A DNA stretch of 64,000 bases from Mesorhizobium amorphae (GTDB lineage: Bacteria; Pseudomonadota; Alphaproteobacteria; Rhizobiales; Rhizobiaceae): NCBI RefSeq assembly GCF_014843845.1, contig NZ_JHQS01000061.1, positions 124,001-188,000 on the forward strand, in the 5' to 3' direction. Position numbers and translations under genes: made by a program. Within the stretch, counting starts at the first letter, position 1; the number at the start of each line of letters is the position of its first letter. This document shows positions 25,172 to 33,453 of the stretch, one piece after another. The notes under the pieces are model-generated. The model ran no database searches, had not been told where the DNA came from, and worked only from the letters and a program-made list of their open reading frames with translations.

Positions 25172-26704
25172 TTACTTCGGCAGATCCTCCAGCGGCATGG
25201 AGATTTCGGCAAAGACGCCCTCGGGGCGGTATTCGTGGGTCACCTCGCTGGAGATGACCTTGGCCAGGCTTCGGCGGATCAGGATCGAGCCAAAGCCGTG
25301 GCGGTCAGGGGGCTCCACCTGCGGGCCGCCGCTTTCGCGCCAGGTCAGCACCAGGCGCCGCGCGCCTCTTTTGCCTTCGGCCTTCCAGGTGAGATCGACC
25401 CTTCCGGACGCCACCGACAGCGATCCGTATTGCAGCGCATTGCTGGCAAGCTCGTGCAGGATCAGGCCCAGCCCAACCGCCTGGTCGGGCGTCAGCAGGA
25501 GATCGACGCCGGAAATTGTCATGCGCGGCCGCTCGGTGCTGTCGAACGGTTTGACCTCGATCTGCACCAGCTCCCTGATGCCGATGCCGCGCCATTCACG
25601 GTCCGACAACAGATTGTGGGCAACTCCCAGCGCCTGCAGTCTGGCGCCGAAGGCTTCGAGGAATTCGCTGGGCTGGCGGGCATGGCGAACGGTCTGTGTC
25701 GCCAGCGCCTGCACGGTCGCCAGCGTGTTCTTGACGCGGTGGTTCAGCTCGCGCAACAGCAACCTTTGCCGCTCGTCGCCGAGCTTGCGCTCGGTGATGT
25801 CGTAGTTGACGCCGAAGATCAGTGTCGGTTTGCCGTCGCCATCGCGCTCGATGACACGGCCGCGCGTGGCAACCCAGCGCGGCGGATGTATGCCCTTGAC
25901 GCGATATTCGCCAAAGTAGTCGTCGCTACCGGTCAGCGCGTCGCGAAAGCGAGTCTCGGTCTGGTAGACGTCGCGCGGGTCGATGGCGGCCAGGATGTCG
26001 CGGGCCCTCAGGCGGTTGGAATGCGGCAGGTTGAACAGCTCCGACAGCAGCACATCGCATTCGATGATGTCGGTGCGGATGTCCCAGGCCCAGCTGGCGA
26101 GCGATGCGGCGTCTAGCGCGATGGCGCGGCGCTTTTCCTCGCGCTCAAGTGCGGCCGCGGCGATGGCGCCATTGCGGGTGGCGTCCTTCAGCGTGAACAG
26201 GCTGGCGGCAAGGCCGGCAAGCGCCTTCAATTGCTCGAGCTTGGCGGCCGAAGGAAAGGCGTGAGGCTTGCGGTCGAGCACGCAGAGCGTGCCGATGCGG
26301 GTGCCGGCCACCACCATCGGCGCGCCGGCGTAGAAACGGACATGGTGCTGGCCGGTGACCAGCGGATTGCCGGCGAAGCGAGGGTCGAGGGTGGCGTCGG
26401 CCACCACCATCGGCTCGTCGCCGGCGGCGATCGCATGGGCGCAGAAGGATATTTCGGTCGCCGTTTCGGTCTCGTCGAAGCCAATGCAGGATTTGAACCA
26501 CTGCCGCTCGGCATCAACCAGGGTGATCAGCGCGACAGGCGCCTGCATGACGGCCGCGGCGAGGCCGCTGATGCGATCGAAGTCTGGATCAGCTGCCGTA
26601 TCGAGCGCATCGAGGCCATGGAGGACGGCAAGCCGGTCCGGCGCGGTTACGGCGTCGAAGACTTCGGCCGGCAGAGCCGGTGCTTTTTCAACCCTGTTGT
26701 CCAC
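25172..26704 (-). CDS. GAF-PAS HWE-family sensor kinase
   Basis: A soluble kinase of about 510 residues. A GAF domain (about residues 35-170, with CAHAIAAGDEPMVVADATLD) is followed by a PAS domain (about 185-320) and the kinase: LLRELNHRVKNTLATVQALATQT, N-box LHELASNALQYGSLS, and LTWRESGG with the HWE-type W-x-E. It sits in the stress island and is a second candidate PhyR kinase. The GTG at 26704 is preferred (GGGGG just before it); a TTG 11 codons upstream is the alternative. I found no EcfG-type promoter in front of it. Confidence 0.85.
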   Translation of the reverse strand: MDNRVEKAPALPAEVFDAVTAPDRLAVLHGLDALDTAADPDFDRISGLAAAVMQAPVALITLVDAERQWFKSCIGFDETETATEISFCAHAIAAGDEPMVVADATLDPRFAGNPLVTGQHHVRFYAGAPMVVAGTRIGTLCVLDRKPHAFPSAAKLEQLKALAGLAASLFTLKDATRNGAIAAAALEREEKRRAIALDAASLASWAWDIRTDIIECDVLLSELFNLPHSNRLRARDILAAIDPRDVYQTETRFRDALTGSDDYFGEYRVKGIHPPRWVATRGRVIERDGDGKPTLIFGVNYDITERKLGDERQRLLLRELNHRVKNTLATVQALATQTVRHARQPSEFLEAFGARLQALGVAHNLLSDREWRGIGIRELVQIEVKPFDSTERPRMTISGVDLLLTPDQAVGLGLILHELASNALQYGSLSVASGRVDLTWKAEGKRGARRLVLTWRESGGPQVEPPDRHGFGSILIRRSLAKVISSEVTHEYRPEGVFAEISMPLEDLPK

Positions 26705-26767
26705 CGAGCCCCCAAATACCCGGGTTTGTGGTCGCAAGCCGCCATGCCGTCAGACGCGGCTGCCCGC

Positions 26768-26792
26768 GGAACCTTCGTAGCAAGGAATCGTT
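26768..26792 (+). promoter_or_regulatory. EcfG-type promoter of a small membrane protein gene
   Basis: GGAAC-N16-CGTT on the plus strand, with the -10 57 bases before the ATG at 26850. Confidence 0.72.
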
Positions 26793-26849
26793 ACCCGACC
26801 ATGCTTTGCCAGTCTCGTCCGCCGGCGCAAAACCATGGGGGAGCCGACT

Positions 26850-27023
26850 ATGAAAATCATCCCTGAAGATAAGGCCCGTCAAGGACGTTGGGGGCGGCAC
26901 GGCCTCAGGATTCTGATCGCGGCCCTGCTTCTGGCTTTTGTCGCATGGGGCATCGCCGAGATTTATGGCGAGATGATCGACACCAACACGCCCGCCGAAC
27001 AAGACCAGGCACCCGCCGGCTAG
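26850..27023 (+). CDS. Small single-pass membrane protein, EcfG-controlled
   Basis: A 57-residue protein: a basic N-terminal tail (EDKARQGRWGRHG), one membrane helix (ILIAALLLAFVAWGIAEIYG) and an acidic C-terminal tail. GGGGGAG precedes the ATG at 26850. I recognise no family. The EcfG-type promoter upstream makes it a likely stress-regulon member; its job is unknown. Confidence 0.72.
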   Translation: MKIIPEDKARQGRWGRHGLRILIAALLLAFVAWGIAEIYGEMIDTNTPAEQDQAPAG

Positions 27024-27049
27024 CTGCGGCTTCATGGCGTCGGGCTGCA

Positions 27050-27970
27050 TCACGCCGCCCTGGCCTGAGCGGCGCGCGCGGGCACAAGCACGTTCAACGC
27101 GCCGGGGTGGATCCGGATTTCCGTTTCACGCTCGAGCCTGATCAGCTCGCCGTCCATGACGGCGCGGAATTTTTTTGCTGCCGAATGGATTTTCAGGACC
27201 GCCCTGTCGGCCTGGTGGATTTCGACATGCTCGCTGTCGCGCCATCTGCCGCGCGCCATGTCGAGGAAGAACCTGGCCAACTCGCCACGCTGCCGCGCCA
27301 CTGCAACGTAGATGCCGAGCACGCCGCCGGTAGGATTTTCGGCATAGGGCAGGTGGCCCTCGCCGAACAGATTGTTGGAGATGCCGATGCCGGTCGTACG
27401 GGTGACGATCTCGGCTTCGCCAATGGTCAGCGTCACCTTCATGGCCGGCGGGTTCTTGATGGTTGCCCAGGCGGCACGTACCGAGGCCCGCATCTTTCCC
27501 AGGCGTGAGCCGAACTCCATCTTCTGGCGCAGTTGCACGATTTTTGCATGCAGGCCGATCGAGAGCTGATGCACGAAAGGCCGGCCGTTGGCGCTGGCAA
27601 TGTCGACGGCGATCACCTCACCGTCGGCAAAGGATTTCACGGCGGCGTCGAGCGTTTGCGGGATGCCGAGCCCACGGGCGAAAAGGTTCATGGTGCCGGC
27701 GGGCAGGATGGCCAATGCCTTCTTGCGGTTCATCAGCAGGGCCGCCGCGGCCGAGATGGTGCCGTCGCCGCCACCGGCAAGCACGACGTCGACACCACGC
27801 CGCGCCGCGGCTTTCTCCAGCGCGGCCTCGATGTCGCCGCCGGCAACGATATCGACGTCGATGGAATGGCCCGCTGCCTCCAGCGTCCTGCGCATTTGAT
27901 CGGAAAAGGCCGGGAGATCGGTCGTGCGCAAGGTGCCGCCGTCCCGGTTCAGCACCGCTGCAAATCGCAT
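27050..27970 (-). CDS. Diacylglycerol-kinase-family lipid kinase
   Basis: A 306-residue cytoplasmic enzyme of the DAGK/sphingosine-kinase/YegS family. The nucleotide-binding GGGDGTISAAA motif lies near residues 67-77, with LPAGTMNLFARGLGIP downstream and a C-terminal beta domain. It would phosphorylate a lipid head group with ATP; the lipid is not predictable. The ATG at 27970 follows GGAGCGGGT. An EcfG-type promoter lies 59 bases upstream, so it belongs to the stress regulon. Confidence 0.88.
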   Translation of the reverse strand: MRFAAVLNRDGGTLRTTDLPAFSDQMRRTLEAAGHSIDVDIVAGGDIEAALEKAAARRGVDVVLAGGGDGTISAAAALLMNRKKALAILPAGTMNLFARGLGIPQTLDAAVKSFADGEVIAVDIASANGRPFVHQLSIGLHAKIVQLRQKMEFGSRLGKMRASVRAAWATIKNPPAMKVTLTIGEAEIVTRTTGIGISNNLFGEGHLPYAENPTGGVLGIYVAVARQRGELARFFLDMARGRWRDSEHVEIHQADRAVLKIHSAAKKFRAVMDGELIRLERETEIRIHPGALNVLVPARAAQARAA

Positions 27971-28028
27971 ACCCGCTCCGATTTTCTTCACAATCCATCG
28001 GGCCGGGAAGGTCCCAGCCAAAGGCTGA

Positions 28029-28053
28029 AACGAAGTGGCCGATGAAAGGTTCC
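28029..28053 (-). promoter_or_regulatory. EcfG-type promoter of the lipid kinase gene
   Basis: GGAAC-N16-CGTT on the minus strand, with the -10 59 bases before the ATG at 27970. Confidence 0.75.
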
Positions 28054-28122
28054 CCTGGCTGGGGGCGAAATCCCGCAAGGTTTCCTGCGACTTATCCGGA
28101 TGTGCCGAGCACGCCTAATTTC

Positions 28123-28147
28123 GGAACAACAGCGTGGTCACGACGTT
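28123..28147 (+). promoter_or_regulatory. EcfG-type promoter of the PRC-barrel gene
   Basis: GGAAC-N16-CGTT on the plus strand, with the -10 about 80 bases before the ATG at 28227. It is nearly back to back with the opposite promoter at 28029-28053. Confidence 0.75.
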
Positions 28148-28226
28148 GTGAACCAGTAGGAGGATGCCGAGGCGGACGTCTCGTCTGGGCTCGGCACACA
28201 GAAATCAGGCACGAGGAGAGACGATC

Positions 28227-29573
28227 ATGATCCGCACTCTTTTAGCGACGACCGCGCTGGCAACGCTGATTGCAACCGGTGCTTTCGCACAGACAGCAAC
28301 AACCCCAGCGCCTGCAGAGGCACCCGCCACCGAGACTGCTCCCGCGGCTCCGGTGGTGCGCGCAGAAGGCAGCCTGATGACCAACATCATCGGTGAATCC
28401 GTCTATAATGGCACGGCCGACGATGCCCAAAGCATCGGCGAGGTCAGCGATATTGCCTTTGACGAAAACGGCAAGGCGAAATCCGCTGTCATCGGCGTCG
28501 GCGGCTTTCTTGGCATCGGGGCGAAGGATGTCGCGTTCGACTACGACAAGCTGCAATGGGTCGAGAAGAACGGCGACCGCTGGCTGGTCGCGGAGACGAC
28601 GAAGGAAGCGCTGACGGCGCTGCCGGACTTCGACAGGAAGCCTTACGATCCTGTCCCGCCAGCAACGACCGATACGTCTTCCACCGACGCTACCGGAGCA
28701 CAGAAGCCCGTCGACATGAATGCAGCGCCGGCCGAACCTGTCGTGAAGAAGGCGGATGGGAACCTGGCTACCAACATCATTGGCGAATCCGTCTATAACG
28801 GCACCGCTGACGACGCCCAGAGTATTGGCGATGTGAACGACATCGTTCTGACCAAGGACAACCAGGCGCAGTCGCTTGTGATCGGCGTCGGTGGATTCCT
28901 TGGCCTGGGCGAAAAGAACGTCGCCTATGACTTCGCAAAGACGCAATGGGCCGAACGGAACGGCGATCGCTGGCTGGTCGTGCAGACGACGAAGGAAGAG
29001 CTGCAGGCGCAGCCGGACTTCAACCGCAAGGCCTATGATCCGGCACCGGCGGCCAGCACGGCCTCGAACGAGGTCCCGAAGGCCGCCGCCCCGACAACGA
29101 CCGCTCCGGCCCCGGGGGAGAAGACAGCTGAGGCTCCGGCCGCCCCTGCGCCCGAAGTAACAGCTGAGGCTCCGGCTGCCCCCGCGCCCGATGTGAAGGC
29201 AACCGACCCCACGCAAACCGCGGCGATCGACAAGTCGACGCTGACAGAGATGCCGGTCGGCGAAATCAGAGGTGATGACCTCAAAGGGACGACCGTCTAC
29301 GGCGCCAACGACGTCAAGGTCGGCGAGATTGGCGATGTCGTGCTGGCGCCGGACAGCAAGACTGACGCGGTCATCGTCGACGTTGGAGGCTTCCTCGGCG
29401 TCGGGGAGAAGGAAGTGGCTGTCGGCATGGACAATCTCAAATTCATGACCGACAAGGACGGCAAGAAGTATCTCTACACCACCTTCACCAAGGAGCAGCT
29501 TGAGGCACAGGCCGCCTACGACAAGGGCAGCTACGCCGAGAAGCGCGACCAGCAGCGGATGATGGTGAAGTAA
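28227..29573 (+). CDS. Exported protein with three PRC-barrel repeats
   Basis: A 448-residue secreted or periplasmic protein. The signal peptide ends at about residue 21 (ATGAFAQ). Three PRC-barrel units follow: two close copies (each containing NIIGESVYNGTADDAQSIG and ending DR/NRKPYDP or DRKAYDP-type tails) and a third, more diverged unit (VYGANDVKVGEIGDV). Each unit has the IGVGGFLG or VDVGGFLG turn. Ala/Pro/Thr-rich linkers separate the units. AGGAGAGACGATC precedes the ATG and an EcfG-type promoter lies upstream. Rhizobial PRC-barrel proteins of this type are linked to envelope stress; the exact role is unknown. Confidence 0.88.
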   Translation: MIRTLLATTALATLIATGAFAQTATTPAPAEAPATETAPAAPVVRAEGSLMTNIIGESVYNGTADDAQSIGEVSDIAFDENGKAKSAVIGVGGFLGIGAKDVAFDYDKLQWVEKNGDRWLVAETTKEALTALPDFDRKPYDPVPPATTDTSSTDATGAQKPVDMNAAPAEPVVKKADGNLATNIIGESVYNGTADDAQSIGDVNDIVLTKDNQAQSLVIGVGGFLGLGEKNVAYDFAKTQWAERNGDRWLVVQTTKEELQAQPDFNRKAYDPAPAASTASNEVPKAAAPTTTAPAPGEKTAEAPAAPAPEVTAEAPAAPAPDVKATDPTQTAAIDKSTLTEMPVGEIRGDDLKGTTVYGANDVKVGEIGDVVLAPDSKTDAVIVDVGGFLGVGEKEVAVGMDNLKFMTDKDGKKYLYTTFTKEQLEAQAAYDKGSYAEKRDQQRMMVK

Positions 29574-29575
29574 GG

Positions 29576-29671
29576 GAATAGGGAGTAGGGAGTAGGCAAT
29601 GGGGCAGTAGGCGAAGAAGAACTGGCCAAGCACCAGGTCGTTCGGGATGTTCTACTGCCTACTGCCTACTG
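29576..29671. repeat. Heptamer repeat arms (GGGAGTA / CTACTGC)
   Basis: GGGAATA, GGGAGTA and GGGAGTAGGC units occupy 29576-29601 and complementary CTACTGC units occupy 29652-29671, so the two arms could pair over a 50-base loop. The right arm runs into the 3' end of the next minus-strand gene and supplies its last codons. Low-complexity heptamer arrays of this type occur in several proteobacterial genomes. Confidence 0.6.
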
Positions 29672-31212
29672 ATGTATCCCACAACGCCATTTTCCGTCAG
29701 TTCGGCCAGCGCTAGTGACTGGTCGAGATGGGCGGCGCGCCAGGCTAGGAGTTTTTCGGCAAACTCGAGCCGCACCGCGACATAGGCCGGATCGGTGGCC
29801 ATGTTGGTCAACTCGCCGGGGTCCTTCGTCAGGTCGAACAGCAGGGGCGGCAGGCCGCCGCCGAAATGCACATATTTGAAATCTTCCGTGCGGATGACGG
29901 CAAGATTGCACTGGCGCGAGCCAATGCCGAAATGGCGTTCGGGTTCGCCGCCGGCGATCGAGCGGAAATCGAATTCCCAGTGTGCTGCGTCGCGCCAGTC
30001 CTTGGGCGTCTCGCCCTCCAGGAACGGCTTCAGCGAAAATCCGTCGAGATGTGGCGGCGGATCCTGGCCGAGCAGGTCGAGCAGCGTCGGCAGTATGTCC
30101 ACGGCCTCGGTGAAGCGGTCGACCTGGCTGCCTGATACATCGCTCAGGCGCGGGTCGCGGATGATCAGCGGGATGTGAAAGCTGCCGTCGAAGAAGCCGC
30201 CTTTGCCCAGCATGAAATGATCACCCATCATCTCGGCGTGGTCCGAGGTCAGCACGATGATTGTGTCGTCCCAGGCTCCTGCCGCCTTGAGCGCTTGCCA
30301 GAGGCGGCCGAGTTGTGCGTCCGCTTCCGAGATCATGCCGTAATAGAGCGCGCGGATGGCGCGAAAATTGTCGTCGCCCCAGTCGCGCACCTTGCCTTCG
30401 CTGCCAGGCCGGAAGTTTTTTCGCTTCTGCCGGCCGAGATCGTAAACCAGATAAGGGTGGCTCTCGGCCTCGGCTTGCCAGTTCTCGGCACGGCGGAAGG
30501 CCGGACCGTCGGCGGGATCGTATAGTGTGTTGTAGGGCTCCGGCACGATGAAGGGCGGGTGCGGACTGATGAAGGAGAGATGTGCGAACCATGGCGCGCC
30601 GCCTTCCTGTTCGCCGAGCCAGCGGATGAACTCTCCGGCGAGGAAGGCCGTCGGCGTCTCGTCCTTCGAATAGACGGGCGGCGTTAGGGTCACGTCATCT
30701 CCGGCCTCTCCACCAACAGGGCGATGGATGTCGGGAAAGCCGGCGCCGGTTTCGACGCCGCGCGCCTTCAGCCATGACAGCCAGGGTTTCTGGTGCTCGG
30801 GCAGGAACTGTCGTACGCTGAAGCCGGGCAGCACGCCCTCGTAGCTCTTCAGCCTGGGGTCACCAGGCGCCAGGCGGCGCGGGTCGAGCGAGACGTCGGT
30901 GTAGCCGAATAGCGTCGGATCATAACCGAGGGCCCTGACCGCGAGCGCGATGTTGCCGTGGCGAGCGTCGATCGGCGTGCCGTTGCGGCAGACGCGGTTG
31001 TTCATCTGGTAGAGGCCGGTGTAGAGGCAGGCACGCGCCGGCGAGCATGGTGCGGCTCCGCCATAGTGGCGTCGGAACAGGACGCCGTCGGCAGCAAGCG
31101 CGTCGGCGTTCGGAGTCCTCACCACGGGATGGCCGGCGGCGGACAGGCAATCGCCGCGCCATTGGTCGCAGGTGATTAGGAGAATGTTTGGGCGTCTACC
31201 GGACTTGGCCAA
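29659..31212 (-). CDS. Phosphonate monoester hydrolase/sulfatase-family enzyme
   Basis: A 517-residue alkaline-phosphatase-superfamily hydrolase. The N terminus NILLITCDQWRGD gives the first metal ligand, CSPAR (cysteine near residue 56) is the formylglycine site, and LTSDHAEMMGDH gives later metal ligands. Length and the C-terminal pattern (YKYVHFGGGLPPLLFDL then DPGELTN) resemble rhizobial phosphonate monoester hydrolase (PehA/PMH) more than choline sulfatase. The TTG at 31212 is preferred because GAGGAG lies seven bases upstream; a GTG at 31227 sits on that site. The last four codons fall in a heptamer repeat. Substrate uncertain: phosphonate or phosphodiester or sulfate ester. Confidence 0.82.
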   Translation of the reverse strand: MAKSGRRPNILLITCDQWRGDCLSAAGHPVVRTPNADALAADGVLFRRHYGGAAPCSPARACLYTGLYQMNNRVCRNGTPIDARHGNIALAVRALGYDPTLFGYTDVSLDPRRLAPGDPRLKSYEGVLPGFSVRQFLPEHQKPWLSWLKARGVETGAGFPDIHRPVGGEAGDDVTLTPPVYSKDETPTAFLAGEFIRWLGEQEGGAPWFAHLSFISPHPPFIVPEPYNTLYDPADGPAFRRAENWQAEAESHPYLVYDLGRQKRKNFRPGSEGKVRDWGDDNFRAIRALYYGMISEADAQLGRLWQALKAAGAWDDTIIVLTSDHAEMMGDHFMLGKGGFFDGSFHIPLIIRDPRLSDVSGSQVDRFTEAVDILPTLLDLLGQDPPPHLDGFSLKPFLEGETPKDWRDAAHWEFDFRSIAGGEPERHFGIGSRQCNLAVIRTEDFKYVHFGGGLPPLLFDLTKDPGELTNMATDPAYVAVRLEFAEKLLAWRAAHLDQSLALAELTENGVVGYISRQ

Positions 31213-31436
31213 TCTGGGTCTCCTCACTGGATGAAGGCGCGCCGCTCATGGAGCCGAAATTCCGGACCGTTGCAAGCCGGAGTAGGTTCGTGACTGGTGA
31301 ACAAAACGCGCTTCTTCGTTCACTTTTACAGCACAGTCCATTCTGTGTTTGCGTCCTTGGCCGCCGGCGTGCCTATCCTCATATTGGCATGGACAGCGGC
31401 ATGGGCCGCACAAGTACCAAGGGAAGGAGCAGAAAA

Positions 31437-32369
31437 ATGCTCGACCAGATCAAGGGCCTGCATCACGTCACCTCGATGGCCAGCGATGCGCGCCAGAACA
31501 ATGAATTCTTCACCAAGAAGCTTGGCCTGCGCCGGGTCAAGAAAACCGTCAATTTCGACGCGCCCGACGTCTACCACCTCTACTATGCCGACGAGGTCGG
31601 CACGCCGGGTTCGGTGATGACCTGTTTTCCGTTCCCGAACATCGGCAAGGGCCGCCATGGCGTCGGCGAAGTCGGCACCACCGTCTATTCCGTGCCCGAA
31701 GGCACGCTTGCCTATTGGGAGAAGCGTTTTGCCGATGAGGGCGTTGCCGGGCTGTCCCGCGAAGAAGCGTTCGGCGAGAAGCGGTTGGCCTTTACCGGTC
31801 CCGATGGCGACGGCTTCGCGCTGGTCGAGGACAAGGCGGACAGCCGTGCGCCGTGGGTGAAGGGCGGCGTACCTGCCGACGAAGCGATCCGTGGCTTCCA
31901 CTCGGTGTCGCTGCGCCTGAAAGATGGCGGTGCCACCGAGGAGCTGCTGAAGTTCATGGGCTATGAGGAGGTCGACAAGTCCGGCAATGTCCGGCGGCTG
32001 GCGGTCAAGAACGGCAACGGCGCCGATGTCGTCGACATCGAATCGCTGCCGGGTGCCGCTTTCGCCAATCTCGGCGCCGGTTCGGTCCACCATGTCGCCT
32101 TCGCCGTCGAAAACCGCGCGAAGCAGCTCGAAGTGCGCAAGGCGCTGATGGAGACTGGCTATCAGGTGACGCCGGTGATCGACCGCGATTATTTCTGGGC
32201 GATCTATTTCCGCACGCCGGGTGGCGTGCTGTTCGAAGTCGCCACCAATGAGCCGGGCTTCGACCGCGATGAGGACACTGCCCATCTCGGCGAGGCGCTG
32301 AAGCTGCCGGCGCAGCACCAGCATCTGAGGCCCTATCTCGAACAGCATCTGCAGAAGCTGGAGGGTTGA
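31437..32369 (+). CDS. VOC-family ring-cleaving dioxygenase (MhqO-like)
   Basis: A 310-residue protein with two glyoxalase/VOC modules. Metal-ligand positions are visible in GLHHVTSMASD and GFHSVSLRL (histidines) and in the late GGVLFEVATNEPGF (glutamate). The family includes the quinone- and hydroquinone-related MhqA/MhqO dioxygenases. GGAAGGAGCAGAAAA precedes the ATG. An esterase-like gene follows five bases later, the same pairing seen in mhq operons, so detoxification of quinone-type electrophiles is a fair inference. Confidence 0.85.
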   Translation: MLDQIKGLHHVTSMASDARQNNEFFTKKLGLRRVKKTVNFDAPDVYHLYYADEVGTPGSVMTCFPFPNIGKGRHGVGEVGTTVYSVPEGTLAYWEKRFADEGVAGLSREEAFGEKRLAFTGPDGDGFALVEDKADSRAPWVKGGVPADEAIRGFHSVSLRLKDGGATEELLKFMGYEEVDKSGNVRRLAVKNGNGADVVDIESLPGAAFANLGAGSVHHVAFAVENRAKQLEVRKALMETGYQVTPVIDRDYFWAIYFRTPGGVLFEVATNEPGFDRDEDTAHLGEALKLPAQHQHLRPYLEQHLQKLEG

Positions 32370-32374
32370 GGGCT

Positions 32375-32998
32375 ATGAGCAAGGACGCCTACATCCACAA
32401 GCTGCTGCCCGGTTCGCCGGGCGGCCCGCTGCTCTTCGTCTTCCATGGCACCGGCGGAGACGAGAGCCAGTTGCTTTCGCTCGGGCGCGATCTCGTTCCA
32501 GACGGAACGATAGTGTCGCCGCGCGGCGACGTTGCCGAAATGGGCGCCGCACGCTTTTTCCGCCGCACCGCCGAGGGCGTCTACGACATGGATGACCTGT
32601 CTCGGGCCACGGACAAGATGGCGGGCTTCGTCAGGGCGCAGGTCGAGGCAGCAAAGCCGTCGTCGGTGCTTGGGCTCGGCTATTCCAACGGCGCCAACAT
32701 CCTGGCCTCGGTGGTGTTCGCGGCACCCGACCTGTTCGATGCCTCGGTGCTGATGCATCCGCTGATCCCGTTCGAGCCGGAGGTGAAAGGCAGCCTTGCC
32801 GGCCGCCACATCCTGGTCACTGCCGGCAAGCGCGACCCGATCTGTCCGCCCAACCTGACGTCGCGGCTCGAGGCCTATTTGCGCGCCGATGGCGCCGATG
32901 TCACTGTGGAGTGGCATGAGGGCGGGCACGAGGTGCGGCCGAATGAAATCGAGGCCGCCCGGCGGTTCTTCGCCGGCGTGCCTGTTGAAGGAGCCTAA
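32375..32998 (+). CDS. Alpha/beta hydrolase (phospholipase/carboxylesterase, MhqD-like)
   Basis: A 207-residue cytoplasmic hydrolase. The nucleophile elbow is LGYSNGAN (serine near residue 104); the acid is probably the aspartate in AGKRDPICP and the base the histidine in EGGHEV. FVFHGTGGDE forms the oxyanion region. The ATG at 32375 starts five bases after the dioxygenase stop. The pairing with the VOC dioxygenase suggests hydrolysis of a ring-cleavage product or ester. Confidence 0.87.
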   Translation: MSKDAYIHKLLPGSPGGPLLFVFHGTGGDESQLLSLGRDLVPDGTIVSPRGDVAEMGAARFFRRTAEGVYDMDDLSRATDKMAGFVRAQVEAAKPSSVLGLGYSNGANILASVVFAAPDLFDASVLMHPLIPFEPEVKGSLAGRHILVTAGKRDPICPPNLTSRLEAYLRADGADVTVEWHEGGHEVRPNEIEAARRFFAGVPVEGA

Positions 32999-33001
32999 GC
33001 A

Positions 33002-33301
33002 ATGCCTGACCAATTGCCTGAGATCGAACTGGAGGACCGCGGCTCCAAGGGTCGTTATTTCTTGCGCGGACCTGGCGGTGCCGAGGCCGAGATGACCTTC
33101 ACCAAGATCGGCGAGCACCAGCTCATCATCGACCACACCGAGGTGCCGGATGCGTTTCGCGGCCAGGGCGCGGGGCTTCGGCTCGTCACCCGCGCCGTAG
33201 AGGACGCGCGCGCGGCCGGCAAGAAGATCATCCCGCTCTGCCCTTTCGCCAACGCCCAGTTCCGCCGCCATCCGGAATGGGCCGACGTGCTGAAGCAATA
33301 G
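33002..33301 (+). CDS. GNAT-type N-acetyltransferase (YjdJ-like, short)
   Basis: A 99-residue protein of the compact Acetyltransf_2-like (PF14542) group. It has the strand-turn TEVPDAFRGQGAGLRLV, an acetyl-CoA pyrophosphate loop of the R-G-Q-G-x-G type, and ends in the family's KIIPLCPFANAQFRRHPEW. It begins three bases after the hydrolase stop and so closes the three-gene operon. Substrate unknown. Confidence 0.86.
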   Translation: MPDQLPEIELEDRGSKGRYFLRGPGGAEAEMTFTKIGEHQLIIDHTEVPDAFRGQGAGLRLVTRAVEDARAAGKKIIPLCPFANAQFRRHPEWADVLKQ

Positions 33302-33453
33302 GCGTTTGTCCGCGCGGAGACACACGGCCGCGCGGGCAGAAACAAACGCAATCACCTGTCTGGCATTTGCGCGATTTGTCCATCTTGCCTAAGTAGAGGT
33401 ATCGCCCGCAGGCTTGCTCCCGGCCTGCGGCCCCTCAACCGAATGGCTTCCTG

